64,000 nucleotides of DNA from an uncultured Pseudodesulfovibrio sp. (lineage in GTDB: Bacteria > Desulfobacterota > Desulfovibrionia > Desulfovibrionales > Desulfovibrionaceae), in NCBI RefSeq assembly GCF_963662885.1, contig NZ_OY760062.1, positions 186,001 through 250,000 on the forward strand. The letters are read 5' to 3'. The notes under the pieces are model-generated. The model did no database searches. It was not told the origin of the DNA and was given only the letters and a program-made list of their open reading frames with translations. A program made the position numbers and the translations under genes. Shown piece by piece: positions 34,407 through 41,990 of the stretch. Within the stretch, counting starts at the first letter, position 1, and each line of letters begins with the position of its first letter.

Positions 34407-36835
34407 ATCTCTTCCGTCCTGACCATGGGGAAGCGCAGGATGAACCGCGCTCCGCCGGTTTTCTGGTTGTCCGCCATGACGCTTCCCCCCAGGTCGCTCA
34501 TGAAGCCGAAGACGATGGACAGGCCCAGGCCTGACCCCTTGTTTACTTCCTTGGTGGTGTAGAAGGGGTCGAAGATGAACTTGTGGTCCTTCTCGGCGAT
34601 GCCCGGCCCGTTGTCGCAGACCGTGACCACCACTTCTTCGGCCAGTTCGTCGTAGGCAGTGCGGATGTCGACCCTGCCGTTTTCTCCCGGCACGGCGTCC
34701 AGGGCGTTGATGATCAGGTTGGCCATGATATGTTCCAGAGCCTGATTGTCCACCGGAACCGGGGGGATCTCCCCGACGGCTTCGGCCGACAGGGTCGCGT
34801 GCTGGTTCTCCGCCTGCACCCGGAAGACTTTCACCAGCGAATCGATGATCTCGGGCAGGGACACGGTCCCGTCGTTGTCCACCTTGGGGCGGGCGAAGCT
34901 GAGCAGGTTCTTGAGCACCGTCTGCGCCTGCCGGGTGTGCTTGACGATGATGTCGATGTCATCGCCGGACTGGCCTTCGGGCAGCCCTTTCTTGAGGAGT
35001 TTGGCGTAGCACAGGATAACGCCTAGCGGATTGTTGATCTCGTGCGCCAGGCCCGAAGCGAGCTTGCCCACCGTGGCCAGTTTTTCGGCCTGGGTCATGT
35101 GCGCGAGCATCCTTTTCTGCTGCGTGGTCTCATGGACGTAGACCGCCGCCTGGCTGCTGCGCGCGCCCCCGGACTCGGCCACCGGATAGATGCTCAGGGC
35201 GAAGGAGCGTCCATTTGGCAGGGAGACCTCTCGGGAGATGACTTCGTTCAGGTTGAGGGACTTGGAAATGTCGCAGTCGTTGTCACCGCTTACGTTCGCG
35301 CAGAGCAGGCTGATTATGTTGCCGTCCTGGACCACTCCATCGGACAGGTCCAGGCCGAGCCTGCGGGCTGCCTCGTTGACCACCACGGGGTTGCCTGATT
35401 CGTCCACCAGCAGCAACGGCTCGGTGATGCCTTCGAAGATGGCGTGCATGTTGGCGTTGTTCCGGATGATGGAGTCCAGGGCCATGATGTTGTCCGCGGC
35501 GATGCCCAACTGACGGCCCAGAGCCTGGAGGACTTCCGCGTCCTGTTCGGCGAAGACGTGGCCGGGCTTGTGGTACAGGCAAAGCAGTCCTTCGGCGTTG
35601 CCCACCGAGGATTCCACCGGGATGAAGGCGCGGTCCTCCTCGATGTGCGGGATGGAGTCCGTGAGCAGTCTGACCCAGTTGTCCGGCAGGGCGGGGGGTA
35701 CGTCCGAGTGCGGCCAGGAATAGTGGCGCCTTGAATAGAAGGTGCATACGTAGACCGCCCGCTCCAGGCCGAACCGCTTGACGATGTGCGGCAGGGTGGC
35801 CTCCCACAGTTCGTGCCGGGAGCCGCTCCTGCTCGACCCGGCCAGCAGGCGGACGAACAGGTGCACGTCGGCCGAACGCGCCTCGGCCTGCTCGGCCAGC
35901 TTCTCCGTTCGTTCCTCGACCATGACCTCCAGATCGTTGGTGTAGCGCTGCAACTGCTCGCGGGTCTCATAGAGGTAGTCGCCGAGCTTCTCGATGCCGG
36001 AGATCATCTGGCCGATCTCGTCGCCCTTTTCCAGCTCCCGCACCAGCTCCACGCCCTTGTCGTCGCTGAAGTTGCGCCGGAAGCTGGCGGTCAGCAGGCG
36101 GACGTTGTTGGCCACGATGCGTTTGAAGATGATGTTCGTGGCTCCCAGATAGATGAGCGCCGCAATGGCGAAGACCGCCAGGTAGCTCATGATCGTATCC
36201 TGCATGTGAGCCACCGACGCGGAGACGGGGAGTCCGACGGAGTCCACGCCTCCGATGCTGTTCTCGGTGTGGCCGAACCCCCGGTCGCCGTATAGGGCGA
36301 GCACCTGCTCCGGAGCGTCTTCGGCCTTGCCGTGGCAGTGCAGGCAGCTCTTGGCGAAGACAACGGGACGGGCCATGACGAAATGCTCGATGCCGTCTAT
36401 GTCGGTGAATCCCTGCCAGACCTTCTTGTCTGGGTGGGCGCGGAAATAGTCCACCAGATCTCGTTCCCGCCGGTTGGCCTCGAATTTCGGGTTGCGCGCG
36501 CCGATGGCCACCCGCCGGTAGAGGTGTCGTGTGGGGCTGTGCTCGGCCACGCCGTCCATGATGTTGCGGGTGATGAAGGACGAGGACATGGCCTCGATGA
36601 TGAAGGTGTCGTCGAGGACGTCGTACATGCGCGGCCGGAGGATCTGGCGGACGTATTGCTGGACCGAATCCACCTGTGCCAGGACCATGGCGGCCTTGTC
36701 CTCGACCTCGCGTTCGAGCACCTGGCGCATGTGGTACGAGAAACCGGCCAGGAGCAGTCCGCCGATGGCGACGGAGGTCATGATCAGGCCTATCAGGAAT
36801 TTGCTTTGCAGTGAGTACGGTCTGGGAAGTTTCAT
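34403..36835 (-). CDS. c-type-heme sensor histidine kinase (DUF3365/Tll0287-like)
   Basis: The 810-residue kinase has TM1 at about residues 12-34 and a periplasmic DUF3365-type sensor ending near 230, which includes KSCLHCHGKAED with a single CxxCH heme c site at residues 164-168. TM2 (about 232-255) is followed by a HAMP-like helix, a coiled coil, a GAF-like and a PAS domain, and a kinase core (LASGLAHEINNPLGVIL, DNGPGI, GSGLGLSIV). The heme would report redox state or a gas or sulfur ligand in the periplasm. I use the ATG at 36835 next to TM1; an upstream TTG at 36877 has a better ribosome site (AAGGAA) and adds 14 residues. Operon with the preceding sigma-54 regulator. Confidence 0.88.
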   Translation of the reverse strand: MKLPRPYSLQSKFLIGLIMTSVAIGGLLLAGFSYHMRQVLEREVEDKAAMVLAQVDSVQQYVRQILRPRMYDVLDDTFIIEAMSSSFITRNIMDGVAEHSPTRHLYRRVAIGARNPKFEANRRERDLVDYFRAHPDKKVWQGFTDIDGIEHFVMARPVVFAKSCLHCHGKAEDAPEQVLALYGDRGFGHTENSIGGVDSVGLPVSASVAHMQDTIMSYLAVFAIAALIYLGATNIIFKRIVANNVRLLTASFRRNFSDDKGVELVRELEKGDEIGQMISGIEKLGDYLYETREQLQRYTNDLEVMVEERTEKLAEQAEARSADVHLFVRLLAGSSRSGSRHELWEATLPHIVKRFGLERAVYVCTFYSRRHYSWPHSDVPPALPDNWVRLLTDSIPHIEEDRAFIPVESSVGNAEGLLCLYHKPGHVFAEQDAEVLQALGRQLGIAADNIMALDSIIRNNANMHAIFEGITEPLLLVDESGNPVVVNEAARRLGLDLSDGVVQDGNIISLLCANVSGDNDCDISKSLNLNEVISREVSLPNGRSFALSIYPVAESGGARSSQAAVYVHETTQQKRMLAHMTQAEKLATVGKLASGLAHEINNPLGVILCYAKLLKKGLPEGQSGDDIDIIVKHTRQAQTVLKNLLSFARPKVDNDGTVSLPEIIDSLVKVFRVQAENQHATLSAEAVGEIPPVPVDNQALEHIMANLIINALDAVPGENGRVDIRTAYDELAEEVVVTVCDNGPGIAEKDHKFIFDPFYTTKEVNKGSGLGLSIVFGFMSDLGGSVMADNQKTGGARFILRFPMVRTEEI

Positions 36836-36957
36836 GGTCTTGTAGTCGACTATCAAAGATGGAGTCCGCTCCGTCAAGGATTCCTTGCGGTGCTTTTCAT
36901 CAGGCCGTATGCTTTCTACAGGGTGGAAAAGGAGGCTCCGCCCGGGGGAGTGTCGTT

Positions 36958-37314
36958 ATGAGCGATCTGTTGCTGTTCGGAGCGGCCATGTTCGTAGGGT
37001 TGGCCACGGCGGATATGTTTGTCCGGGCGTGGACCGGCGTGCTGCGTTCCGTGGCCCTGGTGGTGCTGTTCTTTCGCGGGCGGATCTCGGGAGAGGTCCT
37101 GTTCATCCGCCTGAACACGACCATCCCGTTGATCCTACTGTGCGGCATGACCCTTGTCGCCGTTTTCTTTTTCTACTTCCGTTCCTACGGGCTGGGCCGA
37201 AGCGAATTGGAGCAGATCGGGTATTTCCTTGCCGCTGTGTCGCGCACCATCTGGTACCTCATGGGGCTGAACCGGCGTATTGAAGCCATGTTCGATCCCC
37301 GGGACGGGTCGTAA
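36958..37314 (+). CDS. Small membrane protein of unknown function
   Basis: The 118-residue protein has hydrophobic segments at about residues 3-20, 25-45 and 55-78, and a hydrophilic C-terminus ending in a Phe-Asp-Pro-Arg region. No family is recognised. It has GGGGGAG upstream of its ATG. It is divergent from the heme-sensor kinase by about 120 bases and ends 7 bases from the convergent small gene of the transporter operon. A role with either neighbour is only inference. Confidence 0.6.
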   Translation: MSDLLLFGAAMFVGLATADMFVRAWTGVLRSVALVVLFFRGRISGEVLFIRLNTTIPLILLCGMTLVAVFFFYFRSYGLGRSELEQIGYFLAAVSRTIWYLMGLNRRIEAMFDPRDGS

Positions 37315-37321
37315 CCCCGGC

Positions 37322-37615
37322 CTACTCGTCCGCAGGCGCGCCGGTGGCCGAGCCCACGCCGGGCAGGGGCCCCGGTCCGTGCGGCATGTACTCGATGGTC
37401 GAGCGGGCGTTGTGATCCGCGTGGCCGACGATCTCCAGGTCGGTGTAGTAGAACATGCCGGTGTCGATGTTTTCCCGCACGATGAAGTCGCCCAGCGTCC
37501 GGAAATCCTGGGATGCGTTGACCAGCATGGGCCCCGCCACATAGGTGAACACCCAGATGGCGGCGCAGACCGAGACCAGGGCCAGGATGCGCTGTGTGAG
37601 GCTGCGGTTTTCCAT
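37322..37615 (-). CDS. Small membrane-anchored protein downstream of the YeiH-type transporter
   Basis: The 97-residue product has an N-terminal signal-anchor (residues about 8-28) and a soluble, probably periplasmic, remainder with HADHNARSTIEYM and a Gly/Pro-rich tail. It is not recognised. It follows the transporter gene on the same strand after 66 bases that contain a strong GC hairpin, so it is probably an accessory subunit expressed at a different level. Confidence 0.6.
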   Translation of the reverse strand: MENRSLTQRILALVSVCAAIWVFTYVAGPMLVNASQDFRTLGDFIVRENIDTGMFYYTDLEIVGHADHNARSTIEYMPHGPGPLPGVGSATGAPADE

Positions 37616-37632
37616 ATCTTGCTCCTTGGGGT

Positions 37633-37659
37633 GAGGGGGGCCGGAGTCCGGCCCCCCTC
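37633..37659 (-). other. GC-rich intra-operon hairpin
   Basis: GAGGGGGGCCGG pairs perfectly with CCGGCCCCCCTC around a 3-base loop. No U-run follows on the transcribed strand, so it is more likely to trim or protect the 3' end of the transporter message, or attenuate, than to terminate fully. Confidence 0.7.
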
Positions 37660-37681
37660 GGGTTCTTGGGGGTGGAGGTGG

Positions 37682-39433
37682 TTAGATCTTGGACGTGATG
37701 TCGGGGAAGACCACGTAGAACATCAGGTAGGCCATGGCCAGGGTCAGGCACAGGTTCAGGGACTGGCCGCAGACGTACAGGATAAGCGGCTTGCCGCCCT
37801 TGAAGTAGTGCTTCAGTTCCCGGAAGTTGGTGGCCAGGCCGATGGCCGCGAAGGACAGGCAGAAGAACCAGCCGCGGAACAGGCGGGAGAAGCCGCGCAG
37901 CACGCCCTGGTCGATCATGGTGAAGCCCGCGTCCGAACCCAGGGACGAGTAGGCGATGGAGAAGACCACCGAAGCCACCAGGAAGCCGAGCACGAACTTG
38001 GGGAAGCGGTGCCAGATTTCCATGGCCCCGACCTTCTGACCCTCGACGCATTCCACCTTGGTGCACCAGTAGATGGCGATGCCGAAGGCGGTCACGCCGA
38101 TGAGCACGTTCTGGATCATCTTGATGGTCGCGGCCACATACAGAGCCTTTTCGGACAGGAACGCGCCGGCAGCGGCCACCGCGCCGGTGGCGTCGATGGT
38201 GCCGCCCATCCAGGCGCCGCCCAGGATGTAGGGCATGCCCGTGGCCTTGATGATCGCTGGCATGACCACCATCATGATGGAGGTGAAGACCAGGGACAGG
38301 CCGATGGCCAGGGTCAGTTCCTCCTTCTTGGCCTTGCACGCCGCGGCGGCGGCGATGGCGGCCGAGGTGCCGCACACGGACATGTCGGCGGAGATGGTCA
38401 TGTTCAGGGTCTTGGAGGGCATCTTGATGACCTTCTGGCCGAAGATGAAGGTGGAGATGAGCACCACCGGGGTGACCACCCAGGCCACGAAGATGCCGGG
38501 GATACCGATGGCCACGATCTTGTTGAAGAGCACCTCGGCGCCCAGGAGCACCAGGCCGGTCTTGATGAAGAATTCGACCTGCAGCGCCTTCTTGGCCCAC
38601 TCGGGCGTGCCGATGGTGTTGGAGATGATCAGGCCGATGGCGATGGCCCAGGCCGCGTAGCCTATGCCGTATTGCTTCATGGTCGCCTGGCCGGACATGA
38701 CGTAGGAGAGCACCGCCACGGCAAAGACCAGGATGAAGCCCTTGAGGAACTTGGTGCTGCTTCCGTCGATGAAGTGCATGCCGATGGCGAAGATGATGCC
38801 GAAGGCGACGAACAGGCCGATCAGCCCCGGGAAGAGGTTGTACGGCTTGTTGGATATCTTCTTCTTGGCCGAGGACTCCTTGGAGCGCAGTTTCAGCCAG
38901 TGCTCGATGGCGTTGGACGCATCGGCGTTCAGCCCGGCATTCTGGAAGCCCGCCGCCTCAGCCTTGGTCTGGGCGGCCAGCGCAGCGCCCTTGCCCTCGG
39001 CCGCAGCCGCCTTGGCCGCCTCATACTTGGGCATGCCCTTGGCGTTCTTGGCGTCGGCCTGGGCCTGGGTCTGCATGAAGGCGTTGAGCGGGTTGGTGGA
39101 CCAGGATTTGGGATGGGCCATCAGGTTCGCGATGCTCTTGCCGATGGGCTGGCTCTTGGCCTTGATTCTTTCCTTGGCCGTCTGGGCCTCGTACCAGGCC
39201 ACGGTCTTGAACGGAGCGCGTTGCGCCTCGGCGGCCATTACGGCGTTGGCTTCGGCGAACTTCTCCTCCATGCCCGCGGGCTGATGGTTGAAATAGATGA
39301 AAGCCCCGACAATGAGGATGACGAATCCGAGCCAGATGGCCCAGTAATCCTCTTTTTTCCAGAGATCGGACCACGAAGACTTCGCCTCATCTACGACGAC
39401 TTCGGAGTTCTTCTCAGCAACTTGTTCAGCCAT
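37682..39433 (-). CDS. YeiH-type putative sulfate exporter family transporter, extended N-terminus
   Basis: The 583-residue membrane protein has the YeiH/UPF0324 core in its C-terminal ~380 residues, with many spans and the signature DMSVCGTSAAIAAAA plus VGVTAFGIAIYW. Before the core sits a first span near residues 28-48 and about 130 residues of soluble Ala/Lys/Glu-rich sequence not found in standard ~340-residue YeiH proteins. The family is annotated as exporting sulfate-type anions; in this context sulfite, sulfate or taurine-related substrates are all possible. GGAGG lies 8 bases before the ATG at 39433. A sigma-54-like promoter and a large palindrome lie upstream. Confidence 0.8.
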   Translation of the reverse strand: MAEQVAEKNSEVVVDEAKSSWSDLWKKEDYWAIWLGFVILIVGAFIYFNHQPAGMEEKFAEANAVMAAEAQRAPFKTVAWYEAQTAKERIKAKSQPIGKSIANLMAHPKSWSTNPLNAFMQTQAQADAKNAKGMPKYEAAKAAAAEGKGAALAAQTKAEAAGFQNAGLNADASNAIEHWLKLRSKESSAKKKISNKPYNLFPGLIGLFVAFGIIFAIGMHFIDGSSTKFLKGFILVFAVAVLSYVMSGQATMKQYGIGYAAWAIAIGLIISNTIGTPEWAKKALQVEFFIKTGLVLLGAEVLFNKIVAIGIPGIFVAWVVTPVVLISTFIFGQKVIKMPSKTLNMTISADMSVCGTSAAIAAAAACKAKKEELTLAIGLSLVFTSIMMVVMPAIIKATGMPYILGGAWMGGTIDATGAVAAAGAFLSEKALYVAATIKMIQNVLIGVTAFGIAIYWCTKVECVEGQKVGAMEIWHRFPKFVLGFLVASVVFSIAYSSLGSDAGFTMIDQGVLRGFSRLFRGWFFCLSFAAIGLATNFRELKHYFKGGKPLILYVCGQSLNLCLTLAMAYLMFYVVFPDITSKI

Positions 39434-39515
39434 TCTCACAATCCTCCAAAAAAGTTTCTACAGGGGCGGACCGCCAAGACGACCCGTCCGGCCACACTTG
39501 TTTTTTTGCCTTTGA

Positions 39516-39530
39516 GCAAGGAGTGGGCCA
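39516..39530 (-). promoter_or_regulatory. Sigma-54-like promoter of the YeiH-type gene
   Basis: On the minus strand TGGCCCACTCCTTGC matches TGGCAC-N5-TTGC with one mismatch (A to C in the -24 box). It is 83 bases before the transporter ATG. Two sigma-54 activators are encoded within 7 kb. Confidence 0.65.
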
Positions 39531-39581
39531 GTTTGTATTGGAGTGTTTGTGCTTTGAAATTACTGGATATTTAATTTAAAG

Positions 39582-39623
39582 CCCTGCCAGGACTGCAAAG
39601 TGTGCTTTGCAGTCCTGGCAGGG
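39582..39623. other. Perfect 19-bp inverted repeat with 4-base loop
   Basis: The arms 39582-39600 and 39605-39623 (CCCTGCCAGGACTGCAAAG and its complement) flank TGTG. It lies between the molybdoenzyme stop (39679) and the sigma-54-like promoter of the transporter. On the minus strand it is followed by CTTTAAATTAAAT, a poor U-run. It may end the molybdoenzyme message, serve as an enhancer site for a sigma-54 activator, or both. Confidence 0.8.
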
Positions 39624-39678
39624 GAAATGGAAGGTACGGTTTGCAGTTTGGGGGGGCTGGAGAAGCTGTCGGCGGACC

Positions 39679-40383
39679 CTAGCTGGAGCGGGAGTATCGC
39701 TCTTCCTTCCACGGATCGGCGGAGTTGCTGTAGCCGCGCGTCTCCCAGAAACCGGGTTCGTCCTTTGAGACGATCTTCAGCCCCTGTACCCATTTGGCGC
39801 TCTTGTAAAAATAGCGGTCCGGGACCACGGCGCGTACCGGGCCGCCGTTGGGACCGGGCAGGGGGCTGCCGAACAGGGTGTGGGCCAGGAACACGTTTGA
39901 TTTCATGGCCTCTGCTATGGGGATGCTCGTGGTGTATCCGTGGGCGGCTTCAATGACCAGGAACTTCGCGTCGGAGGAGGGGCGGGCCTGGTTCAGGACA
40001 GCGGCCATGGGCACCCCCCGCCAGGTTGAGTCCAACAGGCTCCAGCCGGTCACGCAGTGGACGTCGCAGGTGAAGTCCTGTTGCGCGAAGGCCATGAGCC
40101 CCTCGTAGTCGAGGGTAAAGGGTTGTTCGACTTCTCCATGGACGCGCAATTTGAAATCCTCGGGTTGAGGAGAGCCGGGCTTGCCGCCCATGTCTTCAAT
40201 ATGCTCGATTGCGGTCTGACCCGGCGGGACCCGGAGTCTTCCATCCGGTCTGAGCGCCTCGACCAGTTCCTGTTGCCGGGCTGCGCCGACGGTGGCGAAA
40301 ACGCCGGGAAGTCCTATGCTGACCACGGTACCCGCAGCGACAGCCAGAAAAACACGTCTGGATAACAGGTTCTCTTCCTTCAT
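39679..40383 (-). CDS. Tat-exported molybdopterin oxidoreductase, YedY/MsrP or sulfite-oxidase-like
   Basis: The 234-residue protein starts at an ATG at 40383 behind AAGGAG with a twin-arginine signal (LLSRRVFLAVAAG). The mature domain is of the sulfite-oxidase superfamily: the Mo-pterin ligand Cys is in TCDVHCVTGWS, and residues GGPVRAVVP and YFYKSAKWVQG are family landmarks. It lacks the C-terminal dimerisation domain of true sulfite oxidases and is single-domain as in YedY-type proteins. It would act in the periplasm on sulfoxides, sulfite or a related species. It is immediately upstream of the YeiH-type transporter region and may share its regulation. Confidence 0.82.
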   Translation of the reverse strand: MKEENLLSRRVFLAVAAGTVVSIGLPGVFATVGAARQQELVEALRPDGRLRVPPGQTAIEHIEDMGGKPGSPQPEDFKLRVHGEVEQPFTLDYEGLMAFAQQDFTCDVHCVTGWSLLDSTWRGVPMAAVLNQARPSSDAKFLVIEAAHGYTTSIPIAEAMKSNVFLAHTLFGSPLPGPNGGPVRAVVPDRYFYKSAKWVQGLKIVSKDEPGFWETRGYSNSADPWKEERYSRSS

Positions 40384-40588
40384 GTCGGCTCCTTGCGGCT
40401 GGATATGTACACTCGGACCTATGCGAGTCCGACATCTTGTCATTTTCAGATGTTCGCAAAGAGCGGGGCAAAGGACAAGGGAAAATCGTCGAAGACAACC
40501 TTGTCCGTCTGGGGGAAGTGTGTCCGTTGAGTACGCAAAGGAGATCGGGAGCGCATGTCCCTGGAAAACAACCTATCGGTTCGAAGGG

Positions 40589-41983
40589 CTATTTCTTGCC
40601 GCGTCGGATGCCTGCCAGGGAGAGGTGGCGGTATATGCTCGGTACGCTCAGTCCCGACAGCCGACTGGCCTCGGGGATGTCGAAGTCGCAGATGTCCATG
40701 AGTTGGCGGAAGTAGGCCTGGTCGCGCAGGGACTTGTAGTCATTGTACAGCTGGATGGGGCCGTCCGTGGCCTGGTTCGTCTGTGCCCGGGCGGGCTGGC
40801 GCTTGGGGCGGGCCTTGTCCAGGGAGGAGACGCGGATGTGACCGGGCAGGTGTTTGGGGTAGATGACCGGCTCCTGCCCCGCATTGATGACCGCCGCCTC
40901 CATCACGTTGCCCAACTCGCGGACGTTGCCGGGCCAGGTGTACGGGCGCAGGACCTTGTCGAGCTGTTTGGAGAGCTGTTTCGGGGGCAGGCGGTAGCGG
41001 TCGCAGGCCGCCTTGGCAAAGTGACTGGCGAGCAGGCCGACATCCTGGCCACGTTCGCGCAGGGGCGGGAGCGGAATTTCCAGGGTGCGCAGCCGGAAGA
41101 GCAGGTCCGAGCGGAATGTCCCGGCGCGGGTCATTTCCTCCAGGTCGCGGTTGGTGGCGGCCATGAGACGGAAGTCGCTGGTCTGCTCGCGGGAGGAACC
41201 AACGGGCCGGAAGCGGTGCTCCTGGAGCACGCGCAAAAAGGATTTTTGCAGGGCCGGAGGCAGCTCGCCGATCTCGTCAAGGAAAAGCGTCCCTCCGTCG
41301 GCTTGGGCCACCAGGCCCTGATGGTCGTTGGAGGCACCGGTGAACGCGCCCTTGACGTGGCCGTAGAGCACGCTTTCCAGCAGGGTTTCGGTCAGATTGG
41401 AGCAGTCCACCACCACGAACGGCTTGTCGCGCCGAGCGCTGTTGCGGTGGATGGCCTGGGCGGCCAGTTCCTTGCCCGCGCCGGTCTCGCCGAGGATGAG
41501 GACGCCTGCTTCGCTCTCGGCCGCGCGGGCCATGAGTTGGCGCGCCCGGTCCATGGCCGGAGAGGTGCCGACAATGCCTCCATCGTTGAATGTCCGGGCA
41601 GGAGCCTGGGACGCCAACTTGTCGCGGCGATACTTGAGCGCGCTTTCCAGGGACGACTTGAGGATCGTGGGGGTGGCCGGTTTCTGGATGTAGTCCCATG
41701 CCCCGCTGGTCAGGGTTTCCTCGGCTCCGAAATTGTCTTTCAGACCGGTCAGGACGATGACCTCGGGGCTGCCGGGCGCGGCGGACAGTTCATTGATGGA
41801 CATGTGACCGGCCCCGTCCGGGAGATTCAGGTCCAGGTAGATGACGTCCACCCCGGCGCGGGCCGTGTCGAGGCCCGCGTTCAGGCTGTCTGCGGTCAGG
41901 ATTTCGTGACCCAGGTCGCCGAAGCAGCGGGACAGGCCGCTCAGGATGAGTTTGTCGTCGTCGATGATCAGTACACGTGCCAT
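40589..41983 (-). CDS. Sigma-54-dependent response regulator next to the amine operon
   Basis: The 464-residue protein has a receiver (VIYLDLNLPDG), AAA+ domain with GETGAGKE, intact GAFTGA and LDEIGEL, and a divergent Fis-type C-terminal HTH (IPEASRLSGLSVPSIYRHL). The Walker A has Ala in place of the usual Ser/Thr (GETGAGKE), still compatible with ATP binding. It follows the PAS kinase by 7 bases and forms a two-component pair with it. The divergent operon starting at 44258 has a sigma-54-like promoter and is its likely target. Confidence 0.87.
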   Translation of the reverse strand: MARVLIIDDDKLILSGLSRCFGDLGHEILTADSLNAGLDTARAGVDVIYLDLNLPDGAGHMSINELSAAPGSPEVIVLTGLKDNFGAEETLTSGAWDYIQKPATPTILKSSLESALKYRRDKLASQAPARTFNDGGIVGTSPAMDRARQLMARAAESEAGVLILGETGAGKELAAQAIHRNSARRDKPFVVVDCSNLTETLLESVLYGHVKGAFTGASNDHQGLVAQADGGTLFLDEIGELPPALQKSFLRVLQEHRFRPVGSSREQTSDFRLMAATNRDLEEMTRAGTFRSDLLFRLRTLEIPLPPLRERGQDVGLLASHFAKAACDRYRLPPKQLSKQLDKVLRPYTWPGNVRELGNVMEAAVINAGQEPVIYPKHLPGHIRVSSLDKARPKRQPARAQTNQATDGPIQLYNDYKSLRDQAYFRQLMDICDFDIPEASRLSGLSVPSIYRHLSLAGIRRGKK

Positions 41984-41990
41984 AACTATC

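Noticed and set aside
37280..39574. 764-codon + strand frame opposite the YeiH-type gene
   Set aside because: Composition is Gly/His/Asp-rich with no domain; the minus strand gene has a ribosome site, promoter and family motifs.
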